64,000 nt of DNA from Ancylostoma caninum (lineage: Eukaryota > Nematoda > Chromadorea > Rhabditida > Ancylostomatidae): the NCBI GenBank assembly GCA_037903475.1, contig JBAJFG010000536.1, forward strand, positions 310,001-374,000. The letters are read 5' to 3'. The notes under the pieces were generated by a model. It had not been told where the DNA came from and did no database searches. It saw nothing but the letters and a program-made list of their open reading frames with translations. Of this stretch, positions 13,601-23,496 are shown piece after piece; position 1 is the stretch's first letter; each line of letters begins with the position of its first letter. A program made the position numbers and the translations under genes.

Positions 13601-16600
13601 CCTACAACATACAATACATGGTTGGTGAACGAGGAGGACAACTAGATATAGACAAGAGCGTCTCACCAAACAGCCGTTGAGAAGCAACTGAGACGTGATC
13701 TGATCTTATAAAAGCGCACTGTTCCATCTGCGGTTGTCTGACCTTATAAAACCGCACTGTTCCATCTGCGGTTGTCTCAGTTGCTTCTCAACGGCTGTTT
13801 GGTGAGACGCTTTTGTCTATATCTGGTTGTACTCCTCGTTCACCAACCACGTATTGAATGTTGTAAACTAGATAAAAGCGTTATTAAGCCGAAAGCTCGT
13901 CGAACGAAGAACGCTTCAATCCGGGAGTCTCAACTGTGTGAACAAATCGAAATGAGATATGAGGCTTCGAGACGGAATATATGCAGTAAAAGAACAAATA
14001 AAAAAAGCTCACGTGTTCTTCATCGAAGTTGATGACAGTTTCCAACGTGACGATGGTGGACTCTGTGAAGAAGACCTGTTCAACATCTGGAAACGTTTGG
14101 GTAATACCAGCAAATGACATGTCTCCATCAGCTACATTCTCCAGAGAGAAGCTAGTCTGAAACGTAAAGATTCGAACACTATAAAAAGGACCTGTGAAAA
14201 ATTGAAAATGTTTTGGCAAAGAAAGTATAATCGTTTAGGAACTGATAACACATAGAAAATCCTAGATGCAGTGGTCACAGAAGCTGATCTGAATATATGC
14301 ACAAATAAAAAAAGAAAATAGCAAAGTAAGGACATACCTGGCGAACAGTTTTTGAATCGGTGCAACTTATCCACTGCAGAGATCCCGGCTTTCCATTCAT
14401 CACTAGAGTTCCAGCTGAGCAAGGGTCACTGAACTCTTGTTTGTTGAAAAGTCAAGTTGCAAGGTTGCGATAATATTTTCAGAACGAATACAAAACTTAC
14501 GTGGTAAAAACAGATTTCAAGGAGCGGTCACAGTTTACAACGGTCTGCAGAGTGGAAAGTACATTCATACTTGATGTTACTACCATATGAACCGAATTAT
14601 CCTCTAAAGCAAATTCCATTAACAAAACTAACAGTACGTTTCTTAGGAGCACAACACACCCAGAATAACCGCCAGGTGGCTACCATCAGCTGAAATGGAT
14701 AAGTCACGAACGGCAGCAGGGAGGCGAGGAAGCATGTTCGGTCGGCCAGCTCCTGATAGTGTGAACTTGCAAAGTACTGCTTCCGCTCCAGCAGAAAGCA
14801 GACCACCAAACTGAGTTAAAGCTAAGCTAGGAGCAACCTGAAATGAAATGATTGCGATGTCGACAAAGGAAACTTCACCAAACATTCCAGATTAATCTCA
14901 ACCGATAAAACACGAAATCGTGGTGTCTATGTTTAGGCAGACACAGCTTCCTGAGTTCAAAACTGTCAAACTGAATGACAAAAGTCACCTTATGCCAGTG
15001 GATGGTAAAAGCGGAATCTTGAATGCCTTTCCGTGAAACATGAGACCTGTAAAGATATATTCAGCGAATCTTCCACAAACTAATCGAAGAGATGAAGATA
15101 TACCAAATATAAACTCTTCCTATAGCGAGTGTAGCAGCAATCGTATCACCCAGTGCTGTGATCTTCACAAAAACATTGTCAGCATTGCGGGCTCCTAACC
15201 CTTAAAAAACAAAGGATCTGCTACGAGACCAACGCAAAAGATATAAAAGCAAGAATGGTTTGTGGGCGCATGTGATTAGTGATAACCATTGGTAGCTAGC
15301 TGTAAGACAATGATAAGCTATGCCACAGAAACAATTCTAACGCAACTACGCGTAGTTGTGCCTCGATTACCAAAATATTTACTCAATCCCATGTGCTACA
15401 AATAATGATTAGATGATTGAAATACAATTACTAACCCTCAATGTGCGTCTTACACACGTAACTGCTCGGCGAAATGTCCGAATCACCCTCGGATGGAACC
15501 ACAAAGACCTCTTTGCCGCTGCAGTAAGCAATGTAGCGACTCTACAGTGATAATTGGGGTAATAAACTGTATTGATAGAAAAGAAAAAGAAAACACTGAC
15601 GGTGATAGCAATCTGCTCGGGACGAATATCAGCAGGAAGTTTAGCAATAGTCGCGAGCGACTTCTCGTGCATGAGCTTGTCAACTGTGAGATGAGTTCCA
15701 TGATCAATAATTAATACACAACATCGATCTTCATATAGATAAGTAGCTTTCCTGAAGAAATACAATTAATGAGAAAAACTATACACAGTAAATATACTAA
15801 CCGCACTGGAAAAGCTGTAACTTTGTGAGATGAGATTTGCTGCGGGCTTTCATCAGACAATGCCCACTCTGCTACCTCTCCATTTGTCGTTACGGTCACC
15901 AACTAAATATGGATGCTTGAAACAACAAGCACAAACACCCAGGCACAGAAACTCTACCTTGTCCTTTTCCAGGAAAAAAACTGATGTCAAGTCATCGGAG
16001 AGCTCAAGAACGGCAACACTTTTACCATCAGAGACCGAGTACAATACACAGTCAGAACCAACGCACGCAGCAATAACCCTTGAAAAACCAAAATAATCTT
16101 TTAACTTCAGATAACAACATTTCGTTGAAAGCAAATACATGAAATATTCAGGAAATAGCTCGTCTAGAAGCCCTCATGAAGTTGTAATTCATATGATACT
16201 GTGAGTTAATCCCAAATTTTTGTGTTATCACGGTGCAACACTATCACAAGACAAGTTTTGCGCTAGCGTTATTCACGTCAGTTAGTTTTGCATTACGTAA
16301 AAATTGAATTACCTCTAATCCGGTTCACTAAAATGCATACAAGAGCTGGAAAAGATACTCGGTCTCCTTTACCACACCCAAGTATCCAAATATCGTTCTG
16401 GAGAAGAGGAATCAATGACATGGTCCCAAGCCTTCCTTCTTGCGCATCCTTAGATCATGAGATCTAGATACTCGATGTTGCTGACCCTAATCACCCCAAC
16501 CATCACTGGTTTGCTGTGTTATGGTTTCAAGAATACCAGCCCAGATTGGAGAGCCAAAAAGTACCGTGACGTTTCTCTGAGTTGCCAAATGTAAACGATA

Positions 16601-16909
16601 GCGCTTATGACAGTAAAGTCAGTGACAGTTACTTAATGACCTTGAAATTCAAGAACACAAGCCAACTGAAAAAGTTATGTTTGCATATGACAACCTTAAA
16701 TGAGAAGGATAATCTGCCAAATCAAAATAACTCGGCAAGTTAGTTTGAAGGTTACCTAAAAAAATCAGCACGGCTTCCCGCAGTGTTGCATATTCAAGGC
16801 TACAATTCGTAGAAAGAAGAAGAACATACGTATTCCTTGGATCGAAAGCCACGCTCCCAATAGGTAAGCTACGTACACTACCGGTTGTCCATTCGCCCTC
16901 CGTTGGCAT
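10645..16909 (-). CDS. WDR75: WDR75/UTP17-like WD-repeat protein (SSU processome, t-UTP)
   Basis: The family is a nucleolar double beta-propeller subunit of the t-UTP subcomplex, needed for pre-rRNA transcription and 18S maturation. Seventeen exons, 5' to 3': 16909-16830, 16078-15958, 15902-15802, 15751-15601, 15541-15436, 15200-15104, 15046-14989, 14837-14660, 14603-14501, 14428-14338, 14156-14013, 13459-13331, 13288-13160, 12588-12481, 12374-12170, 11475-11351, 10905-10645. Intron phase agrees at every junction, giving about 728 aa. Family cues are NMLPRLPAAVRDLSISADGS (propeller 1), LVMNGKPGSLQW, and an alanine/proline-rich C-terminus ending in PLFIAQCLAPPLTEKD. The start ATG lies 2 bp after a probable spliced-leader acceptor. 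The model is roughly 100 aa shorter than animal homologues; about 50 aa may be missing between the last two exons (10906-11350). UTP4 is the main alternative, but the exon order and C-terminus fit WDR75 better. Confidence 0.8.
13526..13943. repeat. Snap-back inverted repeat (family J) inside a WDR75 intron
   Basis: The arms 13526-13692 and 13775-13943 are inverted copies of one another, for example CAGTTGCTTCTCAACGGCTG on the plus strand of the right arm and its complement in the left arm. The roughly 80-bp loop contains a direct repeat of ACTGTTCCATCTGCGGTTGT, each preceded by CTTATAAAA. The structure sits in the 553-bp intron between exons 14156-14013 and 13459-13331 and could form a long hairpin in the pre-mRNA. 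A third, single copy is at 27485-27665. Confidence 0.85.
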
Positions 16910-16925
16910 TGCTTCAGAAAGTATA
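16910..16925 (-). promoter_or_regulatory. Probable trans-splice acceptor for the WDR75-like gene
   Basis: On the minus strand the sequence CTTTCTGAAG is followed directly by CAATG, so the acceptor AG is 2 bp before the start codon. It lies about 95 bp after the likely cleavage site of the upstream CPTP gene, the usual spacing of nematode operon genes. Spliced-leader use is inferred from position, not seen directly. Confidence 0.6.
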
Positions 16926-17017
16926 GAATGATGTAACAAAAACAGGATGAATGACTTTCAAGGTATTGAAATGGAAGCACTGGACATCTCCAAACAACAC
17001 AGATAATGCTAGAAGAC

Positions 17018-17023
17018 TTTATT
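17018..17023 (-). promoter_or_regulatory. Poly(A) signal AATAAA of the CPTP gene
   Basis: A canonical AATAAA on the minus strand about 280 bp downstream of the CPTP stop codon and about 95-110 bp upstream of the next gene's probable trans-splice acceptor. Confidence 0.65.
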
Positions 17024-17302
17024 CATAGAGGTTTTCTATACAAACTTGAGAAATGTGCCGTGACAAGACAGGAATGAGCCCAAGAGGTACTGAGTACTCG
17101 TGCAGTGGCAAGTGTACACTTATTTAAATCACTATAAAGCACTGCTGGAAGACGCAGCACAGTGTGTCGTGGATTAGATGAGCCGGTAGCACTATGTACA
17201 AAATCCAAGAGTAAATAAAGGCAAGGTTATGACAAATGCACCGTGAAAGAAGACAAAAGTCGTGAAATGCGGTTAAACCACTTGAAATGAAAGATTGATA
17301 AG

Positions 17303-19410
17303 TCATAAAAGCGTGTGTAGCTCGTATTGCGTGAATATCGCATCAACTCGGCTATGAACCACCTGTATTTTAGCAACAACATCTGACAAGACTTCTCGTA
17401 CATAGCTCTCTTCAGGCATATTCCCCTGGATTGAAGTGATTAACTGGCCGCGAGATGGAAGAGTGTACGATGCAAGCCCTACAGCTTTTCGTATAACCCA
17501 TGGGTGAAACCTACAAAGAAAACAAATAGATCAAAAATAATCCATACGTATGGAATATGCTATAGACGCTGGAAGAACAGTGCTCTCAATTATCAGTGGA
17601 GAGATTGAATTTCAACCACATTCTGGTCGATTGGTGTCAAAACAACACCACTAATATGCTCTAACTTACAGTACTTTTTGAGCTCACTGATAGGGCTGTA
17701 CCTATATGATGTAAGAGAGAATTGGGACAATGGCCTACGACCACTTTCTAAACCCCTCCCCCTCCCAACTCCCTCTCAATAACTTGTAATAGCTCTAGAT
17801 CACTACATGTTCAACGTGCAATTAAATTCAAAAACTATTTAGATAATCTCGAACTTGTAACCAAGACATGACGGATTTGTCTCAAACTAACCTGGCCAAA
17901 GTGTCTTCATAGGTTTTTCGGCATATACTGGACACACTGTCCTCGTTGGTGCTCGTCGCCAGCGCACTTATGAAGGCACAAATGAATTCCAATGCGCTAA
18001 AGTATTTGCATTTGTACGTCTTCGTAGTGAAACACAGATTACAGCTACTAAATCAAACTCGAAATGGAGGTACAATCAGCACCAGAATAATCAACACTAG
18101 ATCAGCGCTACCAAATGATAGAAAAAGTTCTTGCATTGTCCTCTTTTCAAAAGGTGTGAACAGAATGGTCTTCCAGTCCAATGCTCCAGTTAGGTGGGGA
18201 AGATCAAGTAAATCCTTATTACACCGTAACAAACCGCCCTGCACCACTCTTTACTCAACGTTGATACGCGCTAAACCAAGCGTTGTTCCGTTAGGTTAAC
18301 GCGTATCAACATAGGCTAAAGGCAGCACCCGCTCAAACCTTCTCGTTCGAGGTCAAGACGAAATTCGGAGTTCTGAGGACGTAAAGCTCATACTCATATC
18401 CAAAAGTGAAATAGTGCGAAACATGAGAGAAATCCAAGGAATTCTGGGGCTGTTCTCCGAGCGTTCGAATGCACGAGTGAAGACGTTTTTGGTCTCGTCG
18501 AGAAGATGTCATGTGCGTTAGTGTGGGTAAAGAGGAATGGGTACAGTGGACGTCAATGACGGTGGCCCATCCGCGGCCTCGATAAGGACGCCGCGCAACC
18601 GCGCCGCGCACCGGATCGGTGCCGTCGGCCACCGGAATGCCATTCCCAGGAGCTTTTCTACCCGATTCGGTCGAAAATCTTAAAAACGGGTAGAAAGGCT
18701 GCTAAAAATAGCATAACAGCAGGAAGACATCAACTGTGCGGCGGGCTTCTGGAGGCCGCGGATGGACCACCGCCATTGACGTCCACTGTAATCTGGCGGC
18801 GCATCGTCGCCCTGCGAAAAATTAGGAAATGATTTCTTGAGATAGGCTCAGGATCACGGTTCCTCAGCGGGTGTTCGACAGAAACTTTTTTTTTAAACTT
18901 TCATCTGAATAAAACAAAAATTTCCCTGGGTGGTGACTTCAAACGATTTTTTTAAGGAAGATTTTCTCCAAAAAGAAATCAGTAATTCAGTAAATGCAGG
19001 TGATGAAAGAGACGTACCGATGCAAAGCCAGAAGAGCTTTAGATCCAGGATAGTCTTTTTTGCCATGCTCGTACACAACCATTTCCTTTACACTCTTGTA
19101 AAATCCCGGGATCTTCTGCCGTAGTTGTTGCAACCTGGTCGTTTTTTCGCGGACATCGACTTGAACGAAATGGAATATCTTGCCGAGCAAGCCAATGAAC
19201 CTAAAAAAAACGAGTATTGAAAAAGTCAACTATGCTCTACTTAAGCTGACTCAAAACTTACTTGTTCAACTCTTCATAAGCTTCTATAAAATAACCAAGA
19301 TCTACGTCGTCTCCATGCTGTTCTGATGACGCTCCAAAACATTTCTGAACAATTTCAATCCTGAATTTCTCAGTCTTTTCAGCCGCGTCATTTGAATCAA
19401 CATCAACCAT
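17303..19410 (-). CDS. CPTP: Ceramide-1-phosphate transfer protein (GLTP domain)
   Basis: This is a cytosolic protein that moves ceramide-1-phosphate between membranes. Four exons, 19410-19262, 19200-19018, 17996-17892 and 17510-17303, join in phase to give 214 aa, the same length as human CPTP. The GLTP fold spans nearly the whole protein. Asp65 and Lys69 (in VQVDVREK), Arg111 (ALLALHRAL) and His148 (RFHPWVIRKAV) correspond to the phosphate-headgroup and amide-contacting residues of CPTP; the VDLGYFIEAYEELNK helix precedes them. The Asp/Lys pair favours the ceramide-1-phosphate class over glycolipid-binding GLTP, which has Asp/Asn and Trp there. The start ATG is 4 bp after a TTTTTCAG acceptor. 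The gene is followed closely by the WDR75-like gene on the same strand. Confidence 0.9.
18542..18790. mobile_element. TACAGTGGACGTCAATG-family MITE (G), copy 1, in CPTP intron 2
   Basis: The ends TACAGTGGACGTCAATGACG and CGCCATTGACGTCCACTGTA are inverted; the repeat continues through GGTGGCCCATCCGCGGCCTC for about 45 bp. Ends of TACAGT type are consistent with a Tc1/mariner-like TA target. The closest relative in the window is 38955-39229. Confidence 0.85.
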
Positions 19411-19413
19411 ATC

Positions 19414-19426
19414 CCTGAAAAACATT
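19414..19426 (-). promoter_or_regulatory. Splice acceptor immediately before the CPTP start codon
   Basis: Minus-strand AATGTTTTTCAG is followed by GGATATGG, placing the start ATG 4 bp into the exon. This is typical of spliced-leader addition, although a cis-spliced 5' exon further upstream cannot be excluded. A transposable element begins 22 bp upstream. Confidence 0.6.
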
Positions 19427-19435
19427 ATTTGCAGA

Positions 19436-19714
19436 TACAGTGGACGTCGATGGAAGCGCGTTTTTCGCAGATTCGGGAGGCACGCGGTGCGAATTTGCCG
19501 GTCGTGCCAGAATCGTCGCCGTGGCAGCAAATCATGGGATATTCTTGACAGCTATGTAAGTAGTTTTCTTGATGGTTGACATCTAAGAAAACTAACAACA
19601 TTCGAGAAAACCCACATGATTTGCTATCACAGCGGCTATTCCAGCGCAAGCGATGCGGGCGCGCCGCTTGATTCCCGAGCACGCGAAAAACGCATTCCAT
19701 TGACGCGTACTGCA
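19436..19714. mobile_element. Divergent G-family MITE (copy 3) upstream of CPTP
   Basis: The left end TACAGTGGACGTCGATGGAA matches the G family; the right end CATTGACGCGTACTGC is degenerate. Long inward complementarity remains (GCGTTTTTCGC against GCGAAAAACGC, and AAATCATG against CATGATTT), so the element still folds. It ends 22 bp from the CPTP acceptor, so the outron or promoter of that gene must lie within or beyond it. Confidence 0.7.
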
Positions 19715-19857
19715 CAAAAATGAACAGTTTCCCTTCTCGACTATCTTTAAACCCTGGCATAGTGACAGGGAAAACAGTAGAATTCTTCCGAGCCGTTAGC
19801 CAAGAATGTTACTGATCTTGCTTGAGGCTAACATTCCGGCGTTGTCGCCCTCGCTAG

Positions 19858-20440
19858 AGCATATAGGCGGTGTCCCATCCTGTTTTCATGCCTAAGCTTC
19901 TAGAAGATCCTGAATCTCCTCGAAACACTGAATCCAGTGGTATACATACATATAGGAAACTCCAAACGTACGCAGACAAGAGTCGAGATCGCGGCGCGGC
20001 TCTCATGGACAGAGACGCAGGCGCACCCTATGCTGAGCTCCCGTGACTCTGCCCAAGAGAGCCGCGCTGCGGTCCTAACTCTTGACTGCGTCCGTTTGGA
20101 GTTCTCTGTACATACATACATAAAATGTTACGAAACAGTCTTAAACCCGTTTTCTAAATGTTTTTCGGACAAGATTTGGAACAGTTTGCCGAACCAAATT
20201 GACGCGTGAAGACGTTGATCTTATTGATCGGGCACGTCAAGTGTTAGCCAACGCTGCAGCCGTGGCGGTTAACCAGCACTCCTGGACCGCTCCGTCCAAG
20301 TGGTCCAAGAAATTTGCACATTGGACCCCTCGCCCGGAAGCGGGTTTCCGTCACTTTTATGACCGTTAATCAACACTTTTGGAAACAGCGTGGCGAGGAG
20401 ATCAAGGATCTGAGCTAAGATTCATGAACGCATAACAAGC
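19858..20440. mobile_element. TTAA-type element (family I), diverged copy 1, with a nested insertion
   Basis: It is collinear with the complete copy at 26031-26446 across the TGAATCTCCTCGA block, the ATAAAATGTTA block, the GGACGCGTGAAG-like block and the TTTCCGTCACTTTTATGA block. It is split near 19942-20121 by a 180-bp foldback element absent from the other copy. Its terminal repeats are eroded. Confidence 0.7.
19942..20121. mobile_element. Foldback MITE (family H) nested in the family-I element
   Basis: The arms share TAGGAAACTCCAAACG and CGTTTGGAGTTCTCTGTA at the ends, with an inverted GAGCCGCGC/GCGCGGCTC core. Comparison with the uninterrupted site at 26108-26120 (GGTATACCTAAAATG) shows this piece is an insertion in a TA-rich target, with ATACATACAT sequence at both junctions. 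A related copy is at 55348-55556. Confidence 0.8.
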
Positions 20441-22329
20441 CAAAACCAGGCTATGTACAGTTCGTTTCAAAAGCGACGATAGTTGAGTACTTGTGCCTAT
20501 GCCCTGCATTTCTCGCATATCTCTCCGGAAGCAGCACTATTTCTCACGTTCTCTCTTTCTCTAATATCTCCACAACTATTTTCCCTGGTGGAACACACTA
20601 CAACAAACCAATTTTCACGTCCTGCGTCTCTTTGCATTACGTAGTCTATACGGTAGCATACAAATAACGCTAACTATCATTGGTTTGCTCGTTAATCCTT
20701 TTATGAATTACAGCCCTGTTGATATCTCCAACACGCGAACCGAGGTCGAACACTGACTTCAAGGCTAATGTTCTGGCGTTGTTGTCTTCGTCAGAGCTTA
20801 AGAAGTCAAAAACACGAAAACATGTGTGATTCTGTGGCTCATCACCCCTCTCCCCCCCACGCCCAGAAACACCATCCCGCTACAGGATACCTTACATTTA
20901 GTATTTATGTAAACTTATGGACAAGATTAATAACAATCTTGGCTAACAGCTTGGAGGATCTTGATGAGGACAGTTGCAACCATCCTAGCTTTGTTTTGAA
21001 TGGGATGAATTCTTCAAAACAGATGGAAAGACACTGGTTTTCCAAGCCATGGACAAGCGGACTCGGAAGCGACGACGCGAAAGAGTGCATTGGAATGATG
21101 CATCGTCGGAACAAACACAAATTAAGTACACCTGTGAATGGAAACTAATCGCGAATGCGGCCCCACCCACTGCTTATCGTGGACGAATGCCACCGTACCC
21201 GCGCCGCGCCCTTTAACAAGGTTTGTTTACTATTTGTGTACACACTGCCTCGAGTTTTATAAAAGACGCTCGCTGCCGCTGTTGATCGACTATGCGGTCA
21301 GTGTTCAGTTGTAACGGCCAAAGTCTGCGTGCTCTTCACTCTCGTGAACGGGTCGATGAAGCCATCTGAGCTGAGTTTCCTCTCTATTTTCGGGTCTTAT
21401 TCGTCCCAGTACTTAAGCATGCGATTTTGCGGTTATTTTGTTTGCTTCTAATGTTTCTTGCGTCATCTTTCCTCGAAATGCAAAAGGGCAGTTTTCTAGT
21501 CGGATCGGCTAGCTATCGTTCCCCTCTTATCTATCAATCCATGTGATTTTTTGACATTCCCGTCACTGTTGTGTTGTTGTACACGAAACGGAGTTCTTTT
21601 GCTGACAGTGAGGACATTCTGCAGAGAAAAGCCTCCTACAGAGTATTGATTTGCAGGGTGCAGGCAAACCCGTGCGCTCCCGTTTTTTTTTGCGGCGTTC
21701 GCATCTCTGCATGCGACTCTGTGCAAGACTTCCTTGTCTTTGCTGTGCTTTGCTAGTCGTCAGTCTTTTCAACGGCTTTCCCACCGTACTTCATCAATAG
21801 TATTTCTTCGAAAATATCGCAGGTATTCAAGAAAATCTACAAGGAAAGTCAATACTGATTGTATCTCGCGCTGGGAGTTGCGCTGCATCACTCGTCAACC
21901 TACGTCGATACTCGTTAACCGCTATACGATCAGCGTTTGGGTTAGCACGTACCAACATGGGTAAGGAGCGATGTGGCCCTGCTCCCGATGCGAGCGCTGC
22001 AGTCGCGATTGACTCTCTCTGTCCAATGAATGTTTGCACAAATGCGTTTGTCGACGTCGTACCATTAATCGGTTTTTAATACTGAGCAACTAACAATAAG
22101 GCACCAGATTGGTTGCGTTTAGCAGGAAAGGGTTATGCACTCGATGGAAATACACAGTGATGCTCAATCTTGTGACTAAGCTACGTAGAGCTGGCAGATG
22201 GTACTACGGACCAAACGGGGTATAACGGACGGAGTCAGCTGAAACTGTACAGTGATGGACTGATGTTTGATTGATGTTTCGAAAAAAAAGGCTTTATGAC
22301 GTTCCCAGCAGTTTCCCATAATTTTTGCG
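20441..22329. other. Unassigned intergenic DNA
   Basis: No gene recognised. Open frames at 20768-21148 and around 21500-21960 lack family resemblance and matching neighbours. Confidence 0.35.
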
Positions 22330-22610
22330 AACGTTGTTGCCCCCGGTCCCAAATAACGCGGAAGTACAGTCCTGTAGATCAGGAAGGAGAGATTTCCGCG
22401 ACGTTTAGAATCCTCCACGTCGTTCCACATCGTCATCTCCAGCAAGCAGATCATGGGTCGACATGTAAGAGATGACAGAAGACAACGTTCGACCGTGATA
22501 AGCAGTTATGTCTAACATGTTAATCAATGATCTTCTTGTTAGAGATAATGACGTGGGGGAGCACAAGCGTTGCGGGGATCCTTCTGTCTCAATCTACAGC
22601 ACTATAAGTC
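22330..22610. repeat. Imperfect inverted repeat (family K)
   Basis: The reverse complement of 22330-22455 and the plus strand of about 22525-22610 share an ATGATCTGCTTGCTGGAGAT / ATGATCTTCTTGTTAGAGAT start, an ACGTGG block, a CGTYGCGG block and a CTCAATCTACAG-like block. It is a decayed palindromic element about 0.9 kb upstream of the superoxide dismutase gene. Confidence 0.55.
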
Positions 22611-23484
22611 AAAAGCAGCACTCGAAAGAATTTTCACTTCTGGTAAGTCCTGCCCTTGTATTCGGTTTCTATTGGATCCGATTAGTGAACACAAATAGTT
22701 TTCCGCTGCAGATATATTGCAGCGGAAGCTTTGACCGCAGCCCGTTGATGTGGTCTCTAAGATAGACAGACGCCCCAGTTTACTTATGCGTGGTTGCTTG
22801 TATATATGTACTTTATGTGCTCATGCAGGAGCACCGCCCACTGTGAGTAAAATGTAATCATCCCATTGCATTCATCCTACTCGGTAGTATGCGAATGTCA
22901 ACATCAGCTTTTACCAGAGTTGCCAAGTTTTTCTATTTCTACCCACCCTCGATGGTTTCGATAAGCCACGGCCGGCGTCATTCCGATATAAATGAGGGTT
23001 TTTTTTCCTATTGTAAGGATCGTTTCAATGTATATCATTGCAGGATAAAAGTGCAGTGAGGGGTATAGCATTGTCAATGCGGTCCGAATCTGATAAAACG
23101 TGTCGAAGTAAAACTGACAGGGAAGCAGTGGTAATTATCTTAGTGGAGGTATGTGTGACCACCTGGGTAACCTCATGGACCAAGGCAAGATGAGAATATG
23201 CCTGAATAGTCTTATTCGTACGTCTCATAACTACTCCACTCTCATATCAAACCGGAAATACATTTGGAATACCAGCATAAGGTATTGATGTAATGAACTT
23301 CCTTTTGCTCTACTCTCCTTTTTTTCTTTTTGTTCACGGAAGGTGTGTGTCCACAGAAATCTCCTTTTGTTTTGCATTTTCTCGCACCGTTGCGTGTTTG
23401 TATAATGATTTCGTTATTGATCGCTCTTTATAATCTCGCAATAATCTCGAGTGAAGCCATGAATACAAAACGTTGTTGAGATAG
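22611..23484 (+). other. Region upstream of the superoxide dismutase gene
   Basis: No coding exons recognised. It should hold promoter or outron sequence for the gene at 23497. I could not identify a specific transcription-factor site with confidence. Confidence 0.3.
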
Positions 23485-23494
23485 AATTATTCAG
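23485..23494 (+). promoter_or_regulatory. Probable trans-splice acceptor of the superoxide dismutase gene
   Basis: GAATTATTCAG is followed by GAATG, so the acceptor is 2 bp upstream of the start codon. That spacing is typical of spliced-leader addition in nematodes. Confidence 0.6.
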
Positions 23495-23496
23495 GA

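Noticed and set aside
13460..14032. Two similar open frames of 75-86 codons in inverted orientation
   Set aside because: They are the two arms of one inverted repeat inside an intron; similarity at protein level follows from similarity at DNA level.
16313..16397. An exon-like segment in the first WDR75 intron with good acceptor (TTCTCCAG) and donor (GTAATT)
   Set aside because: It is open in only one frame, and that frame does not match the phase of the next exon. Joining 16830 to 16078 directly is in phase and reads through well.
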